A stretch of 44,493 nucleotides of DNA, from contig CAMMVQ010000010.1 in NCBI GenBank assembly GCA_946500425.1, forward strand, positions 1 through 44,493. The letters are read 5' to 3'. A program made the translations under genes and the position numbers. Origin of the DNA: an uncultured Mollicutes bacterium (GTDB taxonomy: Bacteria; Bacillota_I; Bacilli_A; RF39; UBA660). Below, one piece after another: positions 18,567 to 27,942 of the stretch. The notes below the pieces were generated by a model that was not told the DNA's origin, made no database searches, and was given only the letters and a program-made list of their open reading frames with translations. Each line of letters starts with the position of its first letter. The stretch's first letter is position 1.

Positions 18567-20459
18567 TTATTTGGTTATAGTAACATTTACGCTACCGTTC
18601 TTATATGTACCAGTTTCAAAGGTGCTACTACCACCATCAATTGCATTTCCCCAATTGAAGCTTTTTCCCGTTTTATTAATTATTGTTTTTAAATTATCAC
18701 ACCATTTAAATGCACGATTTCCTATTGAGTTTATCGTTGAAGGAATTGTAATGCTCTCAATGTTTCTGATTGCCCTAAATGCTTGATCCTCAATAGAAGT
18801 TATTCCTTCTGGTATGTTAATCTTATCAACATAAGAACCACCCAAAATCATATAATCGTTATCTCCAGCTGGAGCATAAAACATTGCTTTTGGAATTACA
18901 CTAATTCCTTTTCCAAAATTAAATTCTTTTATTGCCACAGTCGGGAAAGCCGTTTCTTCTATGGTTATAACAGAATCTGGAATGTTTAATACATCCGTAA
19001 CGATTCCTGAAAAAGTTCTAGTACCTATTTTTTCCACGGCAGAAAAGTCTATAGAGAGTCCTACTTGCATTTTTTTCAATACTGACAATAAATATATTCC
19101 CTGTTTTAAATTTATTCCTGAATCAGCAGAAAGTATGGAATCTCGGATTGATTCATTTGTCAATACAGCACCAAGTAACATTGGTATTCTATCCCCTGAA
19201 GTCCATCCCGCGACACATGATTGTAAATACGCACTAATCATAGAATTTTGTGTTTCATCATCAGTAAAAAGAACGTTCAGATTAGGGTTATTATCAATAA
19301 TTTGATTATATATTTCATTAAAAATAGTAGTAGAAGTAATATTTGGACCATCAAAAGTTAAAACACCACTATTATAAGAATAATTCGTATTATCTCCAGC
19401 AACACCGCTAGCTTTTAAATTAAGTTTTTCTATGTTAACCTCTGGAAAAGCATTTCTACCTAAAAAAGAATAGTTATCACCGTCTTCGAAATTAGCAAAA
19501 CTATTAAAAGTAATATTGGATATTTTGTCTTCTTGTCCATCAATCAAGGCAAAAGCTACAGCACCAATATTTTCTAAAGACTTAGGAAAAACCAAATTAC
19601 CTGATAAGTTTGAACAACATATGAATGATCCACTTCCTATTTTCTTTAGGGTTGAGGGGAAACTTACACTCTTTATTATATTTATTTCTGGGTTATTAAT
19701 TTTTTCAATAGAGGCCTCATCACCCATGTCTAATTTTCCTATTGTTATTGGTGAAAATCCTTTAGATAAAGTAGTAGTTGATAAATCATTCATAGCATCT
19801 GCTATTTCAGTTACTCCTTCTGGTATTTCTAAGTGACCATTATGTGACTTAACGTATTCTATTCCTTTTTCCGTTAATCCAGATACTATCGTTTCGCCGT
19901 CCCAATTAAACATATCTTTTGTCATTTCATTTATTTCTTGCTCTGTTGTTGGTCTATTATTAGTATCTTGTTCATACGTTATCGTTATCGTAAAGTTTGC
20001 TGTTGCACTTGTTGTAGTTGATGCTTCATCCCATGTTACTCTTATTTTCATTTTCTTCTCTTGATTAGAGCCTAGTATCTCATCTTGTTCTATCCCACTA
20101 TACGTTATTTTTATATCTGGATTATCTAATCCTTGAGTCTCTATTCCGGTTAGTACCGCGTTTAACTCTCCTTCATTTTTTATCGTCACGTCAAACTCTG
20201 CATAACTTGTTGGATACTCCAAATGAGGTACACTTATTTCTAGTTCTTTTCCCTCTTTTATTATGTTTGCAGTAGCATTACCACTTCCTTTTTCACTTAT
20301 ACCGTTTACCTTACTAAAGATAATACTAAAATCACTACTTCCTGTTGATGCTGTACCGCCTATGTTTAAACTTTCACTAAAAATGGCATATCCCACCATT
20401 AATGATAATACTAATGCTAATATGCCTACTATTACTTTCTTTTGTCTTGTTAGCTTCAT
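18567..20459 (-). CDS. Secreted/surface BspA-like leucine-rich-repeat (LRR_5) protein with TasA-like N-terminal signal region
   Basis: MKLTRQKKVIVGILALVLSLMVGYAIFS; repeated SITIPSTINSIGNRAFKWCDNL-type LRR_5 units. Confidence 0.85.
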   Translation of the reverse strand: MKLTRQKKVIVGILALVLSLMVGYAIFSESLNIGGTASTGSSDFSIIFSKVNGISEKGSGNATANIIKEGKELEISVPHLEYPTSYAEFDVTIKNEGELNAVLTGIETQGLDNPDIKITYSGIEQDEILGSNQEKKMKIRVTWDEASTTTSATANFTITITYEQDTNNRPTTEQEINEMTKDMFNWDGETIVSGLTEKGIEYVKSHNGHLEIPEGVTEIADAMNDLSTTTLSKGFSPITIGKLDMGDEASIEKINNPEINIIKSVSFPSTLKKIGSGSFICCSNLSGNLVFPKSLENIGAVAFALIDGQEDKISNITFNSFANFEDGDNYSFLGRNAFPEVNIEKLNLKASGVAGDNTNYSYNSGVLTFDGPNITSTTIFNEIYNQIIDNNPNLNVLFTDDETQNSMISAYLQSCVAGWTSGDRIPMLLGAVLTNESIRDSILSADSGINLKQGIYLLSVLKKMQVGLSIDFSAVEKIGTRTFSGIVTDVLNIPDSVITIEETAFPTVAIKEFNFGKGISVIPKAMFYAPAGDNDYMILGGSYVDKINIPEGITSIEDQAFRAIRNIESITIPSTINSIGNRAFKWCDNLKTIINKTGKSFNWGNAIDGGSSTFETGTYKNGSVNVTITK

Positions 20460-20617
20460 GACATTTCCAACTCCTTATACCTTGTAAACATCTTTTATTA
20501 TATATGTATATAATATCACATTACCCCTATACGTTCAAGCGTTTATATCCCTCAAGTACTCAAAATGTAAAGAGTTTTTCTATTGATATTTATTTTATTT
20601 TTGAATATAATTTATTT

Positions 20618-20702
20618 AGTGAGGACAACTTAACTAGTTGTTTTCCAAAATATGTGTTTTGAAAGACAGAGCTAGTTTACAACAACTAACTCTGTTTTTC
20701 TT
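20618..20702 (+). ncRNA. Putative ~85-nt small/antisense RNA, copy 2
   Basis: TTGATA (20583-20588) - 17 - TATAAT (20606-20611); ACAACT..AGTTGT hairpin; terminator CAGAGCTAGTT...AACTAACTCTGTTTTTC. Confidence 0.7.
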
Positions 20703-20792
20703 TTAATAATTAATAATAACCATTAAATCTATTACTAGCACTAAAAGGATAATTATTTTGATGTTAAACTTTATTTCAAATCTAAATCTCAT
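20703..20792 (-). CDS. 29-aa membrane micropeptide MRFRFEIKFNIKIIILLVLVIDLMVIINY, copy 2
   Basis: RBS-like GGGGATGGTG upstream; conserved with copy 1. Confidence 0.65.
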   Translation of the reverse strand: MRFRFEIKFNIKIIILLVLVIDLMVIINY

Positions 20793-20902
20793 AACTATCA
20801 CCATCCCCTCTTATTCAAAAGAAATGGAAGCAAAGCTAGTTTCTTATTGTCCTCTATTTAGATTATTAGACACTTTTACTTAAAACACTCGTTTTTATAA
20901 AA

Positions 20903-20936
20903 TAAAAGCAAGACCTAAAATTAGTTCTTGCTTTTA
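20903..20936 (-). terminator. Terminator after ABC permease gene
   Basis: AAAAGCAAGAACTAATTTTAGGTCTTGCTTTTATTTT (minus). Confidence 0.7.
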
Positions 20937-22249
20937 ACCGCTTTAAACATTTTCTTCCACAAACCATTTTCTGAATAGTTTAGAATTCCAACTTTATATA
21001 TTTTAAGACCATACTTAACTAATAAATAATCAAGTAATGCTAATATCAATATCGCAACTATTACCGTACCAACGCCTATTTCTCCAGACAAAAGAAGACT
21101 TGGAGCAAGTGATATTGAAATAAGTGGAATACAACTTATAACCTTTATAAAGATGGCCCCCGGAAACATGGATGATATCATTATTAAATAAAAGCCTATT
21201 AAACTTATTACCATAAGCGGTGTTTGAAGTTGTTGATAATTTTCCATGTTAGTCGTCATTGAAGCTAGGATTCCCGCTAAAAGAGAATACGCTAAAAAGC
21301 TTAAAACAATAAGAATTATCACAAGAGGAATAATGTATCCAAGTTTACCCATGATTCCACTATTATTCAAGGTGTCAATAATACTTGATACGTCCGAATT
21401 AGAAGTCAAATCTCCCATCATTGATGAACCGGTAGTGGTTAATTTCCTTATTATTAGGCCTATTCCACTATAGACTAAAAGTAAGAATCCTTGTAGCAAA
21501 ACGAATAAGTTACTAGCCAAAATCTTTGAGAAGAAGTGAGCTTTTGGAGACACGTTTCCTATTATTATTTCCATTCCTCTAGTTGATTTTTCTTCATTTA
21601 CTTCTGCCCCTATCATTTGCGTCAAGAAGATTATAAGCATAAAACAAGGTAAGACTATAATCATCGAAGCAACTGAAAGTAGGCTTCTTGAAGCTTCTTC
21701 ATCTTTAGACTTTTCTTCGTTTATAAACGTTCTTTCTATTTTAACTGGCTCACTTATTTTAGCAAGTTCTTTAGAATCAATGTTGGATTGCTCAAGGGCC
21801 AAAGTACTTTTCGCGTTATTTAAGCAAGAAGTTATAACTTGATATCTTAAAGTATCAACGTAAGAATCAGAAATAAACTCTACGTTAAAAACGTTTTGTT
21901 CATCATCATTAATGACAAGTAAAATATCTTTTTTATCTTCCAAATCCTTTTTTGCTTCTTTAATGTCCCTTGTTTCTTTAGACACTTCTACTTTAGTTTC
22001 TCCAACATATTTACCCATGTTATCTAAATTTGATTTTATAACGTCATAATATCCGGCGTTATCAACAATTTTTATTTTAAGGGTGTCATTAAAGTCACCA
22101 CCAAAAAAATTAACGATTGAATCGATGTTAATAAGTGCAATAACGATTACGGCAACAATTATGTTAGCTGCTAAAAACCATTTGTTCTTTAGTTTTTTCT
22201 TTAAACTATATTTTGTTAAAAAGCGGAATTTACTCTCCATATGCCTCAC
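20921..22249 (-). CDS. ABC transporter permease (NatB-like)
   Basis: Multiple TM segments; EEKSTRGMEIIIGNVSPKAHFFSKIL typical of ABC-2 permeases. Confidence 0.85.
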   Translation of the reverse strand: MRHMESKFRFLTKYSLKKKLKNKWFLAANIIVAVIVIALINIDSIVNFFGGDFNDTLKIKIVDNAGYYDVIKSNLDNMGKYVGETKVEVSKETRDIKEAKKDLEDKKDILLVINDDEQNVFNVEFISDSYVDTLRYQVITSCLNNAKSTLALEQSNIDSKELAKISEPVKIERTFINEEKSKDEEASRSLLSVASMIIVLPCFMLIIFLTQMIGAEVNEEKSTRGMEIIIGNVSPKAHFFSKILASNLFVLLQGFLLLVYSGIGLIIRKLTTTGSSMMGDLTSNSDVSSIIDTLNNSGIMGKLGYIIPLVIILIVLSFLAYSLLAGILASMTTNMENYQQLQTPLMVISLIGFYLIMISSMFPGAIFIKVISCIPLISISLAPSLLLSGEIGVGTVIVAILILALLDYLLVKYGLKIYKVGILNYSENGLWKKMFKAVKSKN

Positions 22250-23129
22250 CTACTTTCGCCACAAATATTTCTTCTAAGCTAGGTTCCTCAACCGCGTACT
22301 TAGTAATGCTATTTCTCGTTTTTAAATAGTCAAAAACGTTTTTAGCATAACTTTCGTCTTTAATGTTTACGGTGTATGAATTAGCGTTTTTATTAACGGT
22401 TATAACTCCTTCAATTGCCTGTAATTCCTTTTTAGAAACATCACCTTCAATCGTTATACGCTTTATCTTATAATCCTTTTTAATATCTTTTAAGTATCCT
22501 GATAAAACCGCTTTCCCACGAACTAAAATCACTAATTTTTCACAAAACAATTCAACGTGGTCCATTCTATGAGAAGAAAAAATAATCGAAGTTCCTTTTT
22601 CTTTTAACTCTAATATCACACTTTTAAAAAGCTCAATATTAATTGGATCAAGTCCAGAAAATGGCTCATCTAAAATAAGTAACTTAGGTTCGTTTATAAT
22701 TGCTGATATAAACTGCACCTTCTGCTGGTTTCCCTTTGATAAAGTATTTATCTTACGGTCTTTATATTCGCTTATCTTGAATCTTTCTAATAGCTTGTCC
22801 AAACGTTTTAAAATCACTTCTTCACTAAGTGATTTTAAAGCACCATAAAAAAGCATTTGCTCTTTTACCGTAAGCTTAGTTAATAAACTTCTTTCTTCGG
22901 TTAAAAATCCTATCTGGTCAGTTACGTCATAATCTATTTTTTTACCATTAAAAGTAATTTTACCCTCGGTAGGTGGCGTTAGGTTCATTATCATTCTGAA
23001 AGTAGTAGTTTTTCCGGCACCATTAACACCTAAAAGCCCAAAAATTTCCCCTTTATCAACTTCAAACGACAAATTATCTACCGCCCGAAAATCATCATAG
23101 TACTTTGTTACATTTTCAACTTTTAACAC
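22230..23129 (-). CDS. ABC transporter ATP-binding protein (NatA-like)
   Basis: GVNGAGKTTT Walker A; LSKGNQQKVQF signature; LLILDEPFSGLDP Walker B. Confidence 0.95.
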   Translation of the reverse strand: MLKVENVTKYYDDFRAVDNLSFEVDKGEIFGLLGVNGAGKTTTFRMIMNLTPPTEGKITFNGKKIDYDVTDQIGFLTEERSLLTKLTVKEQMLFYGALKSLSEEVILKRLDKLLERFKISEYKDRKINTLSKGNQQKVQFISAIINEPKLLILDEPFSGLDPINIELFKSVILELKEKGTSIIFSSHRMDHVELFCEKLVILVRGKAVLSGYLKDIKKDYKIKRITIEGDVSKKELQAIEGVITVNKNANSYTVNIKDESYAKNVFDYLKTRNSITKYAVEEPSLEEIFVAKVGEAYGE

Positions 23130-23131
23130 GT

Positions 23132-24415
23132 TTACTCCTCCTTACCTAATACGGTCACTTTGGTTTTTTGATTAAATTTTAAAGATTGTACATACTTTAA
23201 GTATTCATCATAAGAAATTCCTTCTACAAGCTCATATAAATCATCAAAAACATATCCATAACGATTAACGTAAATCCTTATGTGATTTAAAACGGAATCC
23301 GGAACTTCAAACATCTTAACATAACTTGAAAGATATGCTTTTTTATATAGTTCAAAAACCTCTTTTAAATCAGAAAAATCATGTAGTTTTTCCTCAATCA
23401 AATCATTTACGGCCTCATCATCTAAAATATCGCCAGCAAAGAAAATGATTGCAATATTATCTTTAAAAACATAGTCATAGTAAAAATATGACTTAACTAA
23501 TTTTTTCTTAATTAAATCTTCGGTAAATTCAGTAGTAGAGCCAAACTTGGTTGCTAAAAACAACTGAATATAAGACTCCCTTAAAAAGCTTTTTTTATCA
23601 TCTAACTTAGGTAATATAAACTTATAAGCATACCCTATTTTAGGTGATACCACGTTATGATAAATGGTTTCTTCTTTTTTAACCACTTTTTCTGGTTCTT
23701 CGTATTTTTTTAGCTTTATCTCTTTACTTTTTTCAAAGTGTTTTTCCGCTTGATTTTTCCTTACGAATTCAAAAACTTCGTGCTCATCTAAATCTCCCAT
23801 GATAACTAAAATCATGTTTGACGGGTGGTAAAAGGTGTTATAACACTCATATAAATCTTCTTTAGTTATTTTGTTTACTTCCTCTTTTGTTCCACCAACA
23901 TCATATTTTAAAGGATGATTTACGATTGCGTTATAATATAATTTCTGAAGAAGTACCTGAGAAGGATTATTACTGTACATATCTAATTCTTGTCCAATGA
24001 TTCCCTTTTCTTTCTCAACGTTTTCATCAGTAAAATATGGATTTTGAACCATGTTAATAAGTATTTCTAAATTCTCATAAAAATGATCAGCCCCAAAGAA
24101 ATAGTAATAAGTTTTATCATAAGTCGTGGCAGCATTAACGCCAGCTCCGTTTTTTTCAAACTTTTGAAAAACACTTTCGTTATCATTACTTTCAAATAGC
24201 TTATGCTCCAAAAAGTGTGCTATCCCAAGCGGGAAAGACTTCATTTCAGATGCGTTAATGGGAATAAAATCATTGTAAAGTGAACCATACTTAGTTTGAA
24301 AATAAGCCATTTTCTTTTGAAAACCTGGAGTTTTATAAAAGTAAATGTTAAGCCCATTATCAAGTGTTTCATGATAAATTATTTCGTTAAGCTTCTTTAT
24401 CTTTATTGTTTTCAT
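23132..24415 (-). CDS. M16-family peptidase, catalytic (YmfH-like)
   Basis: GIAHFLEHKLFE inverted zinc motif HxxEH. Confidence 0.9.
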   Translation of the reverse strand: MKTIKIKKLNEIIYHETLDNGLNIYFYKTPGFQKKMAYFQTKYGSLYNDFIPINASEMKSFPLGIAHFLEHKLFESNDNESVFQKFEKNGAGVNAATTYDKTYYYFFGADHFYENLEILINMVQNPYFTDENVEKEKGIIGQELDMYSNNPSQVLLQKLYYNAIVNHPLKYDVGGTKEEVNKITKEDLYECYNTFYHPSNMILVIMGDLDEHEVFEFVRKNQAEKHFEKSKEIKLKKYEEPEKVVKKEETIYHNVVSPKIGYAYKFILPKLDDKKSFLRESYIQLFLATKFGSTTEFTEDLIKKKLVKSYFYYDYVFKDNIAIIFFAGDILDDEAVNDLIEEKLHDFSDLKEVFELYKKAYLSSYVKMFEVPDSVLNHIRIYVNRYGYVFDDLYELVEGISYDEYLKYVQSLKFNQKTKVTVLGKEE

Positions 24416-25673
24416 TAGAACTCTCTCCTTCCAATAAAAATGAATCTGTTAAAAATACCTTCTTACTAAAATTCGTAATATCTTTTAGCGTTACTTTGTT
24501 AACTTCTTTTATTTTTTCATATATGTCACTAGTATCATTATATAATTTGGCTTTATAAACATAATTAGGATAACTATTTAAATAATCTAAGCTTTCTTTT
24601 AAAGACGAAGTTATCTCTTTTTTTACCCGTTCAATCTCCTCTTCTTTTACCTCGCTCATTTGCGATACTATTTGTTTTATCAATGATAAAGCCTTTTCAT
24701 AATTCTTGCCATCGATACCCGCGGAAACAACAATCACACTATCATCTTTTTCATACCTAGAAAAACAAGAATAAGCAAGCGAATTTTTTTCTCTTATCAC
24801 GCTAAATAGCCTTGACGATGCCCCTCCTCCTAATACTCCAGAATAAATCGGAGCAACATAAGAACGCTCGTAATCACTGATATCTCCTAACTTAAGTCCG
24901 ACCGTTAAAATTGATTGTTTACCGTCATACGTTTCTTTTTCTTCTTGTACTTCGTTTTTTATATCACTTGAAATTATAAGCTCTTTATCATATTTAACGG
25001 TTTTTAATCCATCTAAAACCGTTCTAATTATCTCGTCTTGATTATCTGTTTTTCCCGCTAAAATAAGTTCAATTTCACTTTCTTTTATCATCTTCAAATA
25101 ATCTTGATACAAACTTTCACTAGTTATTTTATTTAAATCTTCAATGGTTGCAACGTATGAAATTGGAGTTCCTTCTCCCATTTGACAATCAAGTTTTTCT
25201 AAAGCGTAATTCTTAGGTCTTTCTATCTTAGACTCAATTTCTGATTTCATCGCTTGATATTCTAAGTTAAACTCATCTTTATCAAAAGCATTGTCACTTA
25301 CGTTTGGATTAAAAATTATTTCTCTAAATAACTTTATTGCTTCCAACATGTTTCCATCTTTAGTGTACTTATCGTCCAAAATTCTAAATGCAAACCTATT
25401 AATCCGGTAATTTCCTTCCCTTGACGTGTTAGCTACTATACTAGGATTATATAAGTCCATCATCTTTTTATTTAACTCTTTACTTTGAGGATATTTTTTA
25501 CACGTATGAAGTAATAAATTCATTATCATCTTTCTTGTTACCATCATTTCTTTTTTTATTGGTGTTTTAAAGTATAACGACCCAATGACCGACTTAAATT
25601 TATCGGTTTCAATTATTGTAACCGGAATATCATTATAAGTAGTTTCTATTTTTTTCATTATTTCACCTCTCAA
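24387..25673 (-). CDS. M16-family peptidase-like protein, probably non-catalytic (YmfF-like)
   Basis: Paired with YmfH-like gene; M16 C-terminal GGGASSRLFSVIREKNSLAYSCFS; no HxxEH. Confidence 0.85.
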   Translation of the reverse strand: MRGEIMKKIETTYNDIPVTIIETDKFKSVIGSLYFKTPIKKEMMVTRKMIMNLLLHTCKKYPQSKELNKKMMDLYNPSIVANTSREGNYRINRFAFRILDDKYTKDGNMLEAIKLFREIIFNPNVSDNAFDKDEFNLEYQAMKSEIESKIERPKNYALEKLDCQMGEGTPISYVATIEDLNKITSESLYQDYLKMIKESEIELILAGKTDNQDEIIRTVLDGLKTVKYDKELIISSDIKNEVQEEKETYDGKQSILTVGLKLGDISDYERSYVAPIYSGVLGGGASSRLFSVIREKNSLAYSCFSRYEKDDSVIVVSAGIDGKNYEKALSLIKQIVSQMSEVKEEEIERVKKEITSSLKESLDYLNSYPNYVYKAKLYNDTSDIYEKIKEVNKVTLKDITNFSKKVFLTDSFLLEGESSNENNKDKEA

Positions 25674-25837
25674 TTATTATGCACAATATTTTAATTTATA
25701 AAATTCTTTCTATTATAATTATTATCCATCACTCATAATATTCCTTGGATTTTACCTCATTTTTTTAATTATAACACATTATGGCTTGTAATTTTATACT
25801 TTATAATTATAATAGTTGTCTTAAAGGAAGTGTTTTT

Positions 25838-26947
25838 TTGAAAAGCAGTACGTATCATTGGAATAAAAACGATTTATTAAAAAAATATTTTAAACTCCTT
25901 TCAGAATACTTAAAGGTCTTAGTAAAACATAATCCTAAACAGATAAAGCAGGTAAAAACAAGTTTAGCATTTTTAGAAGATATGTTTTTATCTTTAGGAT
26001 TATCATCCCCATCTTTTAAAAAGAAAAAACTAAAAAAACAACTAAAACTCAATAATAGATTAGTTAGGTACCAACTTAATATTTTTGAAAGAAAAAAAAT
26101 TGAAGAAATTATAAAATATTTTTTAAATAATAAAATAAAATTATCACGTCAAATTAACAAAGATAACCAAACTGATTATGTTTGCCTAAGCATTTTATTT
26201 TTAGAACAAATAGATGGATCGTTTTCTCATGAACTTAAAAGTAGCGTGGATAGTAAACGATTATTCGTTGATAATAATTATAAATTCACGGATGTATCAG
26301 GAAGCTTTTTTCACGTTGAAAAGGAAAACTATTATTATGTTGCAAACGGTTATAATTCAAAAACGTTTTTATGTATTAATCATGAAATTGCTCATGGAAT
26401 AGTAGCATTATTAACGGATTATAAATATGATTCGGATAGTGCGTTTTTATATCAAGAAGTAGCTAGTATTTTAATAGAAATATATAGTAATGCTTACTTA
26501 TATAAAAATGGTTTTATCGAGCTTGATGAGTACGTTTCTAATTATAATGACATTATTTTAACTAATATTTATGAATCAATTGAAGTAATTGACGTCTTAT
26601 ACACTAGTGCCACCAAAAAACTAGATGATAAAAAAATAAAAGAATTAATTAATAAAATGAAAGCCAATAATCCTGATTACAATATAACCCTTTCAGAACT
26701 AACGGAATTATCTTTAAGTAATCATTTAAAATACTTATACTCAGCGTGCATCGCACTTGCCATTTATAATAATAACAAAGACAATCCGAAAGATGGTATC
26801 TACGACGCACTAGCTTTAATGATAAGCGTTAATTACTATAACGAAGAAGAAATTTTTAAAATACTTAACATTGATTTAGAGAAAGGTATTAAATCATACG
26901 TTGATAAAAATAATACTTTAATAGATAGCACAAAAAGAATCAAATAG
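25838..26947 (+). CDS. HExxH putative metallopeptidase, paralogue of 27943-29061
   Basis: INHEIAHGIVALLTDY...FLYQEVASILIEIYSN; TTG start after AAAGGAAG; the ORF-track ATG at 25781 lies within the promoter. Confidence 0.65.
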   Translation: MKSSTYHWNKNDLLKKYFKLLSEYLKVLVKHNPKQIKQVKTSLAFLEDMFLSLGLSSPSFKKKKLKKQLKLNNRLVRYQLNIFERKKIEEIIKYFLNNKIKLSRQINKDNQTDYVCLSILFLEQIDGSFSHELKSSVDSKRLFVDNNYKFTDVSGSFFHVEKENYYYVANGYNSKTFLCINHEIAHGIVALLTDYKYDSDSAFLYQEVASILIEIYSNAYLYKNGFIELDEYVSNYNDIILTNIYESIEVIDVLYTSATKKLDDKKIKELINKMKANNPDYNITLSELTELSLSNHLKYLYSACIALAIYNNNKDNPKDGIYDALALMISVNYYNEEEIFKILNIDLEKGIKSYVDKNNTLIDSTKRIK

Positions 26948-26959
26948 TAAACTTAAATC

Positions 26960-27100
26960 ACCAGAAAATGACTTCACTAGTTGTTTTTACTTAACGCGGG
27001 GTTAGTTTACTATTTTTTAATTTTAAAGATAGTTTTTAGCTATCTTCACTTTAATTATTATACATTTCTTATTAAAACACCCGTATTTAATTTAAAAAAA
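26960..27100. repeat. Internally deleted relic of the dispersed cassette
   Basis: CACTAGTTGTTTTTAC and AAGATAGTTTTTA...TTTAATTATTA...TTAAAACACCCGT match both ends of the full copies. Confidence 0.45.
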
Positions 27101-27102
27101 AT

Positions 27103-27130
27103 AAAAAAACGTTAGAGACAAACTAACGTT
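27103..27130 (-). terminator. deoD terminator
   Basis: Minus AACGTTAG-TTTGTCT-CTAACGTTTTTTT. Confidence 0.8.
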
Positions 27131-27840
27131 TATAATTTAACCGCGGTTTTTAAAGCTAACTCAATCATTTCGTTGAAAGATTTTTCTCTTTGCTCGCTTG
27201 ATAATTCTTCTTTTGTAACCAAGCTATCAGAAACCGTTAAAATACACGCTGCTTTCTTGTTAAATAATTCAGCATTATAAAAAACGGCATAAGACTCCAT
27301 TTCAACGGCTAAGCATCCATGTTCGTTATACATCTTATCATAAACTTCGTCTTTAGTATAAAACGCTTCACTACAATATACTCTTGCCTTGATAAGATTA
27401 ACGTTTAAATCTTTGGCTTCATTTTCTATTTTATCATTTAAATATTCATTTGCTTTTAAAATTTCTTTATTAGTTCCTCCTTGAGCCACGTCAAAATTAG
27501 TGTCTGAATAAGCTTCGTCAACTAATAAAACGCTTCTTAACTGAATGTCACTATCATAAGCACCACAAGTTCCTACTCTAATTATATTATCAACGTCATA
27601 GTCATTAAATAACTCATAAGTATAAATAGCCGCTGATGGAATCCCCATTCCGTGAGCCATAACCGTTATACGTTTTCCTTTATAATTCCCAGTATAAGCG
27701 TACATGCCTCTTACTTTATTAACTAACTTATAGTCATCTAAGTAGTTTTCAGCAATGTATTTAGCCCGCATTGGATCCCCAGGCATTATCACGGTTTTGG
27801 CAATATCTTCTTTTTTAGCTTCGTTGTGTGCAGTTGGCAT
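27130..27840 (-). CDS. deoD: Purine-nucleoside phosphorylase (DeoD type)
   Basis: MPTAHNEAKKEDIAKTVIMPGDPMRAKYIAENYL; GTCGAY; AVEMESYA. Confidence 0.95.
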   Translation of the reverse strand: MPTAHNEAKKEDIAKTVIMPGDPMRAKYIAENYLDDYKLVNKVRGMYAYTGNYKGKRITVMAHGMGIPSAAIYTYELFNDYDVDNIIRVGTCGAYDSDIQLRSVLLVDEAYSDTNFDVAQGGTNKEILKANEYLNDKIENEAKDLNVNLIKARVYCSEAFYTKDEVYDKMYNEHGCLAVEMESYAVFYNAELFNKKAACILTVSDSLVTKEELSSEQREKSFNEMIELALKTAVKL

Positions 27841-27942
27841 AATATCATTCCTTTCTACCTTAATAATTATAACATATTATGGCTTGTATTTTCATAATTT
27901 ATGTTTATAATATAAAACTTAAGAAAGAAGGAGAAATATAAA

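Larger units (their letters stand above)
20578..20905. repeat. Dispersed cassette copy 2
   Basis: Same layout as copy 1; 3 differences across about 90 nt spanning peptide 5' half and RBS region. Confidence 0.9.
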
